Source: Sorghum bicolor (Eukaryota; Streptophyta; Magnoliopsida; Poales; Poaceae). From it: a stretch of DNA of 64,000 nucleotides. Below, in pieces: positions 46,901 through 57,467 of this stretch; position 1 is the stretch's first letter, and every line of letters begins with the position of its first letter. Location: contig NC_012871.2 in assembly GCF_000003195.3 (NCBI RefSeq), forward strand, positions 44,502,554-44,566,553, given 5' to 3'. Under the pieces are notes generated by a model. That model searched no databases. It was not told the DNA's origin and worked only from the letters and a program-made list of their open reading frames with translations. The position numbers and the translations under genes were made by a program.

Positions 46901-47314
46901 AGGGACAATCTAATGCACTAGTCTAACTTCCGTTCACCCCATTGAACCTCATTCGAATGGCTGACTCTCAAGAACTAATCCTTCCATCCCTTGGTAGGAC
47001 TGGGCCAGGAACGGAAGACATCTTTCCATAGATCCAGGGAAAAGTTTTCGACTCTCAAAGGGATTTTGTTTGTCTCCGCGTTTATTATATCTGTGAGATC
47101 TGGGTTTCCTAGCGGACCAAGATACTAGAGATGAGGTTGATCGGTAGGAATTACGATCTCATCAGCCAAATCCAAAAAGTTTTGAGGATAAAAGAAAGAA
47201 CAGAAAGAAAAAGAAGTATTCAGTAAAAAGAATTGCGGATGAACAAGAATACAGTAGAGGTGTGGAAAAGAAGGGTAGTGAACTGACCTCAGGCACGATG
47301 AAGTTGATGGCCAT
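43950..47314 (-). pseudogene. Antisense plant-mobile-domain gene of P (broken)
   Basis: Minus strand. A short first exon (47314-47288, MAINFIVPE) has donor GTCAGT. The second exon begins near 47157 and has three in-frame stops before the plant mobile domain at 46908-46231 (SLLIAASYFWSDTLNAFVFG, PASPTLADVLMLTGLDIS, LGGPWWFINMWLSLHM). The domain continues in 46166-45660 (YNPSALARQLAFGQLPIALC, WWVEWKEHLF). Smaller exons follow: a Pro/Glu/Gln-rich part (45277-44849, KRKCSKSTRSQAKRQR nearby) and a long coiled-coil C-terminus (44729-43950). It lies between integrase and 3' LTR, transcribed towards pol. Function unknown; such domains occur in transposon-borne and domesticated plant genes. Confidence 0.78.
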
Positions 47315-47465
47315 TTTCTCGCAAGGAAGAGGATCGAAGAGTTGGGGGATTGGTGAAGAAGGCCTTCGTTGAAGTTCTTGGAGTCCTCGAGTGGTGCCGC
47401 AGCCGTGAAAGTGGATTTTGGTTTGTAGAATGACAAGATGGAGAAGGAGTACCAAAGAAGGAAGT

Positions 47466-47473
47466 ATTTATAG
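47466..47473 (-). promoter_or_regulatory. TATA box candidate of the antisense gene of P
   Basis: Minus strand CTATAAATAC, about 155 bases upstream of the ATG at 47314, so the antisense gene seems to have its own promoter separate from the LTR. Confidence 0.55.
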
Positions 47474-47856
47474 GACAAAACGGGCAGGGGCAAATCTGAC
47501 TTATCTCTTTGCCGCATCCGTGAAATCCGAGGGTGTTCAGGTGGATATGGTAACTGTTTGCACGGTAATCAAGGGATTGCGCAGGTGATTTGACGGTAAG
47601 CGGTCATGATTTTGGAGATATTTCACTGTGCATGATCTCCTGGTCGGTCCATCGGCAGTTCCCTCTAACGGTAATATTTCCGATGGGCGCGTAAAGTGGA
47701 GAGATTCAGTTCGAGAGGTTGAGGAATTCGAGGAATCTGCAGGAGAATCGGGCCAAGGTTGTTCGGATTTAACGGTCGGTTACCAAATTGGGAGAGTTAA
47801 TTGCGGAAGGACATCATTACTGCAGAGAATTTCGGAGCATTAATGATTTTATACTC
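47474..47856. other. Spacer between antisense promoter and polypurine tract
   Basis: About 380 bases without a supported gene; a 71-codon plus-strand frame at 47628-47843 has no recognisable motif. Probably upstream regulatory sequence of the antisense gene. Confidence 0.5.
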
Positions 47857-47873
47857 CGAAATTGGGGGGCATG
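47857..47873 (+). other. P polypurine tract
   Basis: AATTGGGGGGCATG directly before the 3' LTR. Confidence 0.85.
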
Positions 47874-48600
47874 TGTTGACACCGTTTTTGGACACGTATC
47901 TTTTGATACGCATCTAGAGTTAATGAGATGAAGATCAGTAGATGGAACAGTGGTGACTAGTCTGCAGGGAGGCTACCGATGAAGGTGGTTGCCGATGGGG
48001 AGACAACCAAATATGACTAAGTCCAGAAGTGATGGTATATTCGTGCCGATGACCAGTGCCGGTATTTGCCGATAGCTGTAACAGATAGTCTGCCGATGAC
48101 TCTGGAGGAAAGCATGGAAGTTGCCGATTGATTCATGGTGGTGTCCTGATCGGTTACTGGGGATAGTTTAATGTTTTCCCTAGTTATTAGATTTCGTTTT
48201 GTATACGGTTTCCGTTTAATTTGGAATTCGAGTCCTAGTCGTGTCTGGTTGTAGCTCTTTGGACAGGGTATAAATGTAGACTCTTGGGCAATGTAATGAA
48301 CAATCTATCAATCAATCAAACACCAGTTTTTACTCATATTCTAGCATCTACTTTTTAGACGACTTCGTCATATTTTCCTTTTACTACGACTTCTTAGGAA
48401 TTCGTCGACTTAAGCTCAGCGTATTCTCGAGTTCCGCGTGAACACCTCTTGGCCGTGGCATCTGGGTGCATCGCTGTTGTCAGGACCAAAGTGTTCGAGT
48501 TACCACCTTTGCCGATAGTAAGGTCAAATCGGCTGGCACGCCTTAACGTTTGAATCGGGTATTAGCCCTTTGTGTTTCCAGATCAGCTTTTGCACCAACA
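47874..48600 (+). repeat. P 3' LTR
   Basis: 727 bp, TGTTGACACC...TTGCACCAACA. Rich in GCCGAT words (several within 47960-48130). Its last 126 bp match 28808-28933. Confidence 0.92.
48268..48275 (+). promoter_or_regulatory. TATA box of the P LTR
   Basis: TATAAATG within GGGTATAAATGTAG, followed by a plausible transcription start about 30 bases downstream. Confidence 0.6.
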
Positions 48601-49531
48601 AGAGTCAGCCAAAAATAACCTACTCTTCTAATCTCCACTTCATCTTATGAGCAGACTGATGAGCACCACAAACTCCTTCTTGAATCTCTCCCATCAAAAC
48701 CTTAGCTTCTTCTTGGTTGAGACACTTAAGGAGTACACCATCAACTGTTCTATGATATAGCTGATCATCTAGAAGAACATATTTAAGAGCTTTATACCTC
48801 AATCTCCTAGACACTTGCTGCGATGGATTCTTCAAATATTCGATGATATCCTTCCTCCAATCTTCATCAGTAACAACCTCATCGGCTAGAATCTTAACAA
48901 GTTGCCAATACCCAGAAGCACTTTGAGCTAGTCGATTAGCCTCTTGATTCTGATTCTGAGGAATATGCCTCATAATCATAGAATAAAAAGAACTAAGAAG
49001 CTCTTACCATTCTTCAAAATATGTCTTCAAGACATCATCCTTGCACTCAAACAAGCCGAGCAACTGATTGATCACCAATTATCAATCACCAAAAACTTCA
49101 ATGCTCTTGGCCTTTACCTCATGTAGAAGTTGAATACCTTTAAGAATTGCTTCATACTCTGCTTGATTATTAGTAGATGTCAGTTTTATAGGAATAACAT
49201 ACTCAAAACTTATACCCCGCAGAGAGATCAACAAAATACCAACACCTCCTCCTTGCTTACAAGTAGATCCATCAAAGAACAAAGCCCAAGGGGTTAATTC
49301 TAATAATGTTATTTCCCCTTCCTAATGCTGAGTAATAAAATCAGCTATAGCTTGACCCTTAACTGCTTTAGCAGATTCATACCTCAAATAGAATTTTGAT
49401 AATGCAAGAATCCGCTTACCAATTCTCCCATTCAAAATTACCATACTTCATAAGAGATTGAAGCAATGTAGCCTTACAAACACAATTCAAGTCGATAACT
49501 AGTTCATAATTAAGCTTGATATGAGGTCAAA
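48601..49531 (-). pseudogene. Tat-type element T, right part: RNase H, second RNase H and integrase zinc region
   Basis: Minus strand from about 49520: degenerate RNase H end (YESAKAVKGQAIADFITQH-like), then the second RNase H (FFDGSTCKQGGGVGILLIS, NNQAEYEAILKGIQLLHEV), with a break near 49080. Then 48979-48620 follows with EANRLAQSASGY and the zinc-region start EGVCGAHQSAHKMKW. After a frameshift near 48635 it stops at the P 3' LTR. Each piece is collinear with P pol. The continuing integrase is at 20845. Everything upstream of RNase H is missing. Confidence 0.85.
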
Positions 49532-49958
49532 TGATGCAGCCATGAGAAACTAAACATGAACCATGACAATACTTACAAGCAAACCGAAGGTCAAGTTCAA
49601 CTGATGTAGCTCGATTTGTTGAAGGTCTCGTCGAGATCTACTTCTACTTATACTCCTAAGGTTGGTAGCTGGAGCAGTGTATATCCTTACAAGGATCAGG
49701 TTCCTAATATTTATAGTCCGGAGTCCTAGTCTCATGTCCTAATACGACTCTTTCCTCAAAAAGGTAACCTAGACTCTAACTTTCCCTTTCTAATTTCAAC
49801 CCGACACGTCTTCTTTCGTCTTGCCTTGTTCTGTCACCCTTCTGATCGACTAATTCCACCGTGCCTTCGTTTAGTCCATCCACTCATTTGGCTGTCCCTC
49901 CTTCTATGAAGTAGGCCCACTCGGCAGTTCCCTAGCTCGCCAAAATTTGGGATTAACA
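49532..49958 (-). repeat. LTR-like fragment S
   Basis: 427 bp with TG...CA ends (plus-strand TGATGCAGCC ... GGGATTAACA; minus-strand start TGTTAATCCCAAATTTTGG). A minus-strand TATAAATATT at 49706-49715 fits a promoter. No clear target duplication (TCAAA left, AAATG right). It could be the 5' LTR of T after an internal deletion, or a solo LTR of another element. Confidence 0.5.
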
Positions 49959-51214
49959 AAATGTATAGATAGTCATAGCGGGAGGACAATGAGAAAGATC
50001 TAGGTTCCTTTGTACTTCTCTATTACTTAGGTTCTAAGGTAACAGAATATGAAAAGATATAGCAATCATACAATGGCACTTTGGAGCAACAGTACCTTTC
50101 TGACTCTCGAAAGAGACTTGGAAGAAAGTAGTCGAGGGAAGGCTGCCAAAAAGCTCTACGAAACATCAATCCAAACGTGGTGGAATACAATGGCCTGGTA
50201 GGGCTGTCACCCCTAGGGCTACCACAACTATCCGTGGGATTGAGCACAACCTCAGGTAAACTATAGCCTAGACACCATGTGTACACTAGAGTTTACTACT
50301 CTAATTACAATGAATAACTAGAGCACTCAATGCGAGCAAATATCCCATGCCAAGATATAACTACACTAATCATAAATAAGCATAAAGTAAACAGAGAAGA
50401 TAATATATTAAAGCATAAGTCTTACAAAGAAGAATTATGAAAACATACCAAAACTCTAAAGAAGACTCCTCTTGAACCGGAGCATAGCTCCGCTCTCCCT
50501 AACTGCCAACTAGAACTAATCTACTACATTGGAATGTCTAGCCCTAATTCTCTAGAGAAGAGAGCTCATCCATTCATGGGATGCCTCTACAACTCATAAT
50601 GATTCTCCTTCCAGGGGGGTCAGGCTTGTATTTATACGGGGCATCTGACCCCTCCTCTACCTTGAACTAGTGATGTGGTACTAATCTTTCCACCGCCTAA
50701 GAGGAACCATAGCCCTCGGATCAAACCGACTTAAATGTGCGCTTAAGATTAATCCTCAATAGCGGTGGATCAGGAATCCGCGAACGAGAGCTTGATTGGT
50801 TGAGGTAGCCGGGCAGGCGGGCAAGTGGGTGGGGCCGGAGCCCATCCCCTGTGGCCGTTTGCCTTCCCATTCATTTTGGTGTCTTCTCGAACCTTCTAGA
50901 CTCTAGAAAAGTGTATTTTCTTGTGAAATTCATATTCCTTCATCCGAGACTTCAAATAGGGCAAATGATATATGGATTTTGATCGTCTCGATGAGCCCGT
51001 CGCAATGGTGTAGTTCAAGTCATCAATTGAGATACTTTTATTGAATGATTAGATTGTCTTTAGCTCTTTTCCTATGTAACCCCTACAAAACATAGATGCA
51101 CCGAAACACATGGAATTTGTTAGTTCAAACCTCTAAACCTGTGTTTATGAGCATCTCTTTGCAGTTATAAAAGTTATGTTGACAATTAAAAATAGGAGTT
51201 AACTACCATCAACA
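49959..51214 (-). repeat. B2 3' LTR, truncated
   Basis: Starts AAATGTATAGATAGTCATAG, which matches 63803 onward in the 5' LTR, so the first about 310 bp are missing. Ends ...TACCATCAACA. Contains a wheat- or sorghum-like GC-rich block near 50800-50870. Confidence 0.85.
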
Positions 51215-54036
51215 AACTCCCCCAAGCTCACCTTTTGCTCGTCCCTAAGCAAAGATAGACTCAGTGATGGATCAGGAGTTGCTACAATGCTTTCACGCCT
51301 CACAAGTACACAAGTATTCAAACAAGGACACCCCTCCGGACTAGAGTGAACTATTCTGACTCAAGACACCTATTTTCCCTTTCACCTTGGGGCTTATAGC
51401 TCTCACTTAAGTCTTGGCCAGTTGAAAGACAAAACAATTAAGTCGAGCACTATGCTACCCACTCTTTAATCAACTATTATTCTAGAGTTTTGCAAGATTT
51501 TCAAATAAAACTCAAAGTTTCCTTGTATGACACTTTCTAGTCTCTCATATGTGGTATTTTTGGATCCTCTCTGAGGCAAGTGAGTATGCTTTCTCTCATA
51601 ATATGTGGTATTTGTAGGACTAAGGCATAGTTGCCTTCTCTCTCTCTTACCCTACTTCTAATTGGTTATGTGGAGCTCATAGGTGGGAAAGACAATTCAA
51701 ACCTATTTGCATGTATTGCATAGTTAAACCATGGATCCAGAGAAACTAATTACACAATCAAGTCATATGTGCATGTGAGTGCAGTGAATGAAATAAGTGG
51801 TGACAATAGTGAGGGGTGATAACCGATAGTGAACATCTAATTCTACAATTTCTCCCAATGGATAACATACCTCGCTAATATGAGAATAATGACTTGGCTA
51901 TCTTTCATTTCTTTTAAATTGGGTCTTTTGTCCTCTTTCTTTCTCTTCTTTTTTTTTGATCAACCATCCCTTTTAATGCATTGATAACAATAGGGAGTAT
52001 CAACTGAAATAATTGGAGCTTTATTAGATAAGTAGAATGAGACATAACGAATATTTTTGGTTGTCTTCTCCTAGTGTAGGAGTAGAACATTTTCTAAGTG
52101 GATGTGGAATGTGTGTGGGTGATGAAAAGAGGAATGCGTACTCCTAGGGTAGCAGCAGCCTAAGTGCGTGTCTCCAGGATAGAAACATCACAGATTGTAG
52201 TGCATATATGTGGGTTGATACTTCCAGGTATAGAAGTAGCACATAGTGAATGTGGTAAATGTAAGTGATTGCGTACTTTTAAGGACAGAAGTAGCTAATA
52301 TCGATGGATGGAGAGCACATAATATTGACTTTAACTACATGACTAGTTCCTTAGGGTCTACACAGCTTAACTATCCTCAATGCTTATAGGTTGAAATATA
52401 AGTGGAGGTTTTCCTAATCTAGTAAGCATGAGTATTTGGTTGTGGTAGGAATTTAAAAATCTCGTCACAAAGGAACTCATCATGTAGCAATTTGAAATTT
52501 TTGAAATAAAGTTCTCCAGAACTCTAGCATCTCCAGGAGCATGACTGATAGCAGCTCAAAACCTTCCCATATCATATCCATCAACTACCTAGACTTAGAT
52601 CAAGCATTTTCTACCCACAGGTTCTAGGCTCAGAGCAAAATCTTAAGTCTAAACAGTTATGTCTAAAACTTAGGAGAGTACAAGGTTGAAAACTAGATAC
52701 TTGTAAGGAATTATGGTAGAGCAACTATTCATTAACTCCATATAAGAATTTATTCTACAGGTTCATTTTAACAGATTCATTGAAAGCTCTCCTAGCAAAA
52801 TATAATCAAGAAAGATAAAATATTTATTGGGTTTCTAGGTTTATTCATCTTTTTATCTTGTCATAACGCACTAGGAACAAATAGATAAGCAAGTAAGGGA
52901 TACTTAGCTCGGTGTACGGGGGTTGCTCTCCCCCAAGCTGGATGTTGACATAGTCTGCTGAGATTGCTGATGGGCAGTGAAGGCGTACTGATCCTCCTAG
53001 AGTTTCATAGGTACTTGCTGTCAGAAACAACACTTGCCTAGTGTGAACTCCGATAGGGGACAGGATGTCCTCTGTCTGTTAGTTCTTCTTGATCCTTTGA
53101 AGCCTGCGAAGCTCAAATAGTCAACAAAGCTTGTGGAACTGATTAAGCATTAGCAATAAACCTCTAAGCTTTGGGAGTCTAGAACTTTTTTATACCTATT
53201 TATCTTCTAGCAGGATTAGTATATTTTTATACATTTCAGATTTATGATATGCAGGAAAGAAAATAAACATGCTAAAAAATTATTCTTGTGCCACCACAGT
53301 AGATAAGTGTGTGAGTTGTTGCATCACACTTTAAATACATGGGGCTTAGTAATTTTCTAGATACAATGCAATACATATTTATTTTCTTTTCTAATGCATA
53401 AATAATAAAGATGCAACTACGAACACAGTTAAGAAAAATAAATATACTTAAAGGAAAATGTAGATAAATCCCAAGTTACCACTTCGCGTAGCGTTTATTG
53501 ATTTTAAGTCCTCCGAACAGGACCTCTTACCATGTTAATTCTTAGGTGCTTTATCTGGTCCCAAGGACCATGATAGTTGCACCCCTTGAGATGGTGTCAC
53601 TTGTGTTCATTACTCTTCCAGCAGGTTGGAGTCAAGTACAAGTTTTGGGAGCTAGCAACATCTTCACGCAGTGTGCATGTTCATAGTATTCTCGGAGAGT
53701 TGACTAAAGTGTGTCCTACTCATAGAGACAAGGCAGAGATCAAGTGCATGGGCTCTATTGGTAGGAAAACACCAACAGAACCAAAAGGTTTGTTCATTAT
53801 ACTCTAGCCTTTGGCACATTAAACGAGATAAAGTTGATGTTTATGAGTTTTGCTCAATCTAAACATGGGTGATAGGAACAAACGATTAGCAAGCTTATAG
53901 CATTAAAACACTTGGCCGATCAGATTACTCAACATTATGGAAGGATGGTCTATCTATCCATGTAACTTTATGATTGTGACTATCATCTTCGAAAGATAGA
54001 ATGTGCAATATTTCAGATCATTGAATTAAAAACTAT
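51215..54036 (-). other. B2 interior, left part
   Basis: Polypurine tract (minus strand GAGCTTGGGGGAGT) at 51215-51230, then about 2.3 kb of 3' non-coding sequence collinear with 6014-8160 of A. At about 53530 it jumps directly to the leader region (53680-54036 parallels 14580-14760 of A), so both protease domains and gag have been deleted. Confidence 0.7.
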
Positions 54037-54041
54037 AAGAC

Positions 54042-55302
54042 TGTTGACGGTCCTTAATGCTCACATTTAACCATCAACTAATCATAGAAAAGGATCCAAA
54101 TGCAACCAACACCTAGACTTAGGGTTTTATCTGACAGAATTCCACAAGTTTTGGTGTTTGTCTATTTCTGCAGGGAGTTATCAGGAAATACGGAAGAAAG
54201 GCCCACACGTCGGGTTTACATAGAGATATTAACGTGCCGCGCAATTTTCTATCATCTAGAAGACTCCAGAAGCCACGGGACCGAAGCGGAGGCCGAGAGG
54301 ACACAGGGACAGGGCGCCCGCCCTCAGCCAGAGTCCAATCAGGACTCTCTTTCGGGATATTGCTCCACCGACCTAAAGGATCAAGGAAAACCACACGATC
54401 AATGTCGGTTTGATCCAACGGCCCAGATTCACTTGAAGGGACTATAGAACCAGACCCCCCTGGCCCCTGGAGATCATACCTCTTCTACAGAATCAAAGCT
54501 AGGGTTTCAATTCTTCATCCAAGTAGAGAGGATCCCTCTAGTTCTTCTAGTTCTACCTCTAGTTCATCTAGATCTAGTTCTAGTTCATCTAGTTCTAGCT
54601 CTAGTTCCTCTAGTTCTAGTTCTAGTTAGTTCTAGTTGTAATCTAGAAAATAGGGAGAGAGAAGAGGAGAGCAGAGGAGGAGGAGCCGGATCTGTCGGAT
54701 CTTCCTCAACATTATACTTTTGCAGCATCTGGTTTGTTCTTCATCGTTCTCCAGGTTCTTCAATTCATAATCCTGAGTTCTCTAATTACTTTTATTTACA
54801 TTCAAGTAATTTATTGGATTCCCGCTTGCATCAAGTGCTCTAGTCTTTATAACGCTAGAGTAGTAATTAATAGATTAGACGTGGTGTTTAGTCTTGCGAT
54901 TACCTGGAATTGCACCCAATCCTGCGGATTGTTGTGGTAGCCTTAGGGTAGTGACAGCCCTAACGGTCGACGTATTCCACCACGTTCGGATCGGTGTTTG
55001 TAGGACCGTAGTCAGACCTTCCTAGCCCCCTTCTCATCTCTTTCCGTGGTTAGTGCTCTGATGTCCCGATATAGATAATCTTGAAGTAATTCTTGATTCT
55101 TAGATCAACTAGAGAACTCTCAGGAAACTTCCTCTCTTCCCACCAAAAATAATTATATAGTTATCCTTGGGCGATCTTGGATCTTAATTAGTACACTCAC
55201 GTTCCCTGTGGAAAATCGATACTCTGGAATACTCCCGGGTGAAGGCTACATCGGTATCCGTGCGCTTGCGGATTTTTCTGTTTACGTTTAAAATACCCAA
55301 CA
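54042..55302 (+). repeat. C 5' LTR
   Basis: 1261 bp, TGTTGACGGTCC...TACCCAACA. One copy of the GGGCGCCCGCCCT block, versus two in the 3' LTR. The TATA region reads CTATAGAAC at 54442-54450 versus CTATAAAAC in the 3' LTR, so the 5' promoter carries a TATA change. Confidence 0.94.
54533..54640 (+). repeat. CTAGTT microsatellite of the C 5' LTR
   Basis: About 100 bases of imperfect TCTAGT repeats, transcribed near the 5' end of the element RNA; length varies between LTR copies. Confidence 0.85.
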
Positions 55303-55309
55303 AGCTTTC

Positions 55310-55328
55310 TGGCGCCGTTGCCGGGGAA
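55310..55328 (+). other. C primer binding site
   Basis: TGGCGCCGTTGCCGGGGAA, identical to that of A and typical of Athila elements. Confidence 0.93.
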
Positions 55329-55421
55329 CGGTAGCTGTGCTAGTTTCGAACCAAGTCATCCGTGTATCCTTTTTCTTTTCCTTTTTTAACGACACTCACC
55401 TTATCATTTTCACCATACCAC

Positions 55422-55691
55422 ATGGATTTCACTCTAAGCATTAATGAGCATGGAATTTATTTCATAGCCACTTCATTTACTCCATGCTCATATGCAACAT
55501 CTTCACAATCCATTGGTCTTTCCAACATCACCACATTCGAGATCTCCAACCCTCTCTTCCTTTCTATTTATAAAAACTTTAAAAGGGCGGTTGTCGATGC
55601 ATATGTCTATAATAAATTTTGCAGATCTCGTCGAGTTGATCTTGATATAAGTCAGTGTTGGAGGGGAAACCACTTCACTAACATAAATTGA
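55422..55691 (+). CDS. Conserved 89-residue peptide ORF beginning MDFT (element C)
   Basis: The first ATG after the primer site. Nearly identical to 15891-16103 of A over its first 70 residues (YFIATSFTPCSYATSSQSIG, KNFKRAVVDAY) and 19 residues longer. It shares only the first few residues with the gag of B1. No domain recognised. Conserved length and position in two copies of different age hint at a role, but two copies are not enough to prove selection. Confidence 0.6.
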   Translation: MDFTLSINEHGIYFIATSFTPCSYATSSQSIGLSNITTFEISNPLFLSIYKNFKRAVVDAYVYNKFCRSRRVDLDISQCWRGNHFTNIN

Positions 55692-57000
55692 TGGTTTCCC
55701 AAGGACAAGCTTAGTGTCCTAAAACAAGCACTGATTAGATCGTAACATGAGCTTTTAATTATTTGCAACATTACCTTGTGAATTAAGCATATATAGGATA
55801 ATTGTAAAAATATTCCTTCGGGTATTCTTGTCACTAACCTTTCCAGGATTTGAGCAAGAAGATCGGATGAATGACAAGCACAAGGTATGTCCAACCAATC
55901 ATCATGCAACATTGAATTAAATTCATCCAAACTTGAATTTTGCAAAGTTCAAGCTTGGGGGAGTACTTTACATAAAAACATCCTTTGCCATGTTACTATG
56001 TTGGTTGTCCCTACCTTTGAGACATGCTCATTTTGTTAAATACTAATCACACTACTTCATCACCACTTGAGTAGATCTCTATAAATGCTCTCATGGTACC
56101 TTTATTTGCTTTAGTATATGTCTAGGTTGGAGTAGTTTCATTTATCTCTTAATTAAGCATGGTGCTTAGTTTAGGGCTGATGATCTTACTTCCAAGGGAG
56201 TTTAAATTAAGCATGAAGCTTAGGTTAAAATGCCCTCCTAAATCAAATTAGACATGGTGTCTAGGTTAATCTTTGAGCCAATAGTATGCTATAGTAGATA
56301 CTGGATATTTTGTTGGACTAACCCTTGCAGGAATACTTTCAATATCAACCTGGGAAGTCCTGAGATAAACTCACATTGGAGACAAAGAGAGACACACATG
56401 AAGTTGAACAATTTACACAAGGAAGGCATAGCTCACAAGAGATGATCCATGGAGGTGCCACAAACACAATGCACAACCGCTAAGAGAGGAAAGCTTCCAC
56501 AAGGTGATACTGTACCATCACTCTTCAAGTAAGGTAACATCTTAAGGTACTTGACTATCACTTCTATAAGCTTCTCCTTGATTCTGGCGTTCACATGAAT
56601 AAAAGAGACAAACATGTATGATTTACAACTCTAGATTAACCAACCCAATCGATTCAACATGTTTAGTCCTTTCATCTTTGTGATCCCACACTCCTAATCA
56701 TATGAACTAAAATGTTGCACACTTAATCTTTGGAAAATGATAGTCATGTAAAGAAAAAAATATTTACTTAGATAGATTATCTTTCCATAAGGTTGAGTGA
56801 TCTGATCTGACAAATGTTACACTCATGGTTTTATTATCCATCAACTTTGTCTTTCTCACTATGCTTAATGTTAGAGAAAACAAATACACTTTTGGTTCTG
56901 TTGGTGTTTTCCACCAACAGGGCCCATGCACTTGATCTCTGCCTTGTCTCTATGAGCAGGTACACTTTAAGCAAACTATGAAGGACTTTTACAACTCCCA
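55692..57000 (+). other. C leader with palindromes
   Basis: About 1.3 kb non-coding, collinear with 14561-15890 of A. Palindromes AAGCATGGTGCTT (56155-56167), AAGCATGAAGCTT (about 56208) and AGACATGGTGTCT (56250-56262). Confidence 0.65.
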
Positions 57001-57460
57001 GACTACACCAAGTGAAGAACCTAGATCTACGAGTACAAACATAATGGAGATACTGCACACTCAGGCAATCACTGCCTTAAGATGCTTGAGGACGTAACTA
57101 TGAGAGTAACCCCGTTGTGGAAGTAATTACTGACCTTCTGCTGGTTAAGAGAGGCGATCCAGGACGCACCGTCATCCCGATCTCCATCGGCATGGTGGAC
57201 TTCCAAGAAGCACTCTACAACTTTGGCTCCAGCGTCAACATTATGCCCAAGGGAATATTGAAGAACCTCTACGTCCGAGTTGGTACCTTGGAGGCCATTC
57301 CTAAACACTTCGGGAGCTGTCATCTACGCTAGTGCTGCCAAGATCAGTTTCTACATCAAGGGGAAGAAGGAGATGTTTTCCTTCAAGAAACAAGACTACA
57401 CAAAATCCCAGAGCAATCCCGACATGAACCAAGGAAGAGGACCAACAGGAGGAATAGGAA
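57001..57460 (+). pseudogene. C gag remnant and first retropepsin-like domain
   Basis: After a GAGGAC/GTAACT junction (398 nt of A missing) comes a protease start with PISIGMVDFQEALYNFGSSV. Asn replaces the Asp that element A has in this motif. A second junction at about 57288 removes 65 nt including the conserved IILGRP segment, and then AVIYASAAKISFYIKGKKEM follows. Broken frame, no active site. Confidence 0.7.
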
Positions 57461-57467
57461 CAAGCAA

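Larger units (their letters stand above)
28808..48600 (+). mobile_element. Tat-type element P with antisense plant-mobile-domain gene (interrupted by a CRM element)
   Basis: Plus-strand order: a 126 bp end of the 5' LTR, primer site, gag (interrupted by the CRM element at 29781), protease, reverse transcriptase, RNase H, second RNase H, integrase, then an antisense accessory gene on the minus strand, polypurine tract, and the complete 727 bp 3' LTR (47874-48600). The second RNase H and the integrase style place it in the Tat lineage. There are at least five in-frame stops in protease-pol and frameshifts in gag. The interior without the CRM element is about 11 kb. Confidence 0.9.

Noticed and set aside
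54119..54418. Frames of 60-120 codons in LTRs on either strand (also 5616, 17143, 21278, 28382, 60389, 60408)
   Set aside because: They recur only because the LTR recurs, and cross promoter and leader sequence.
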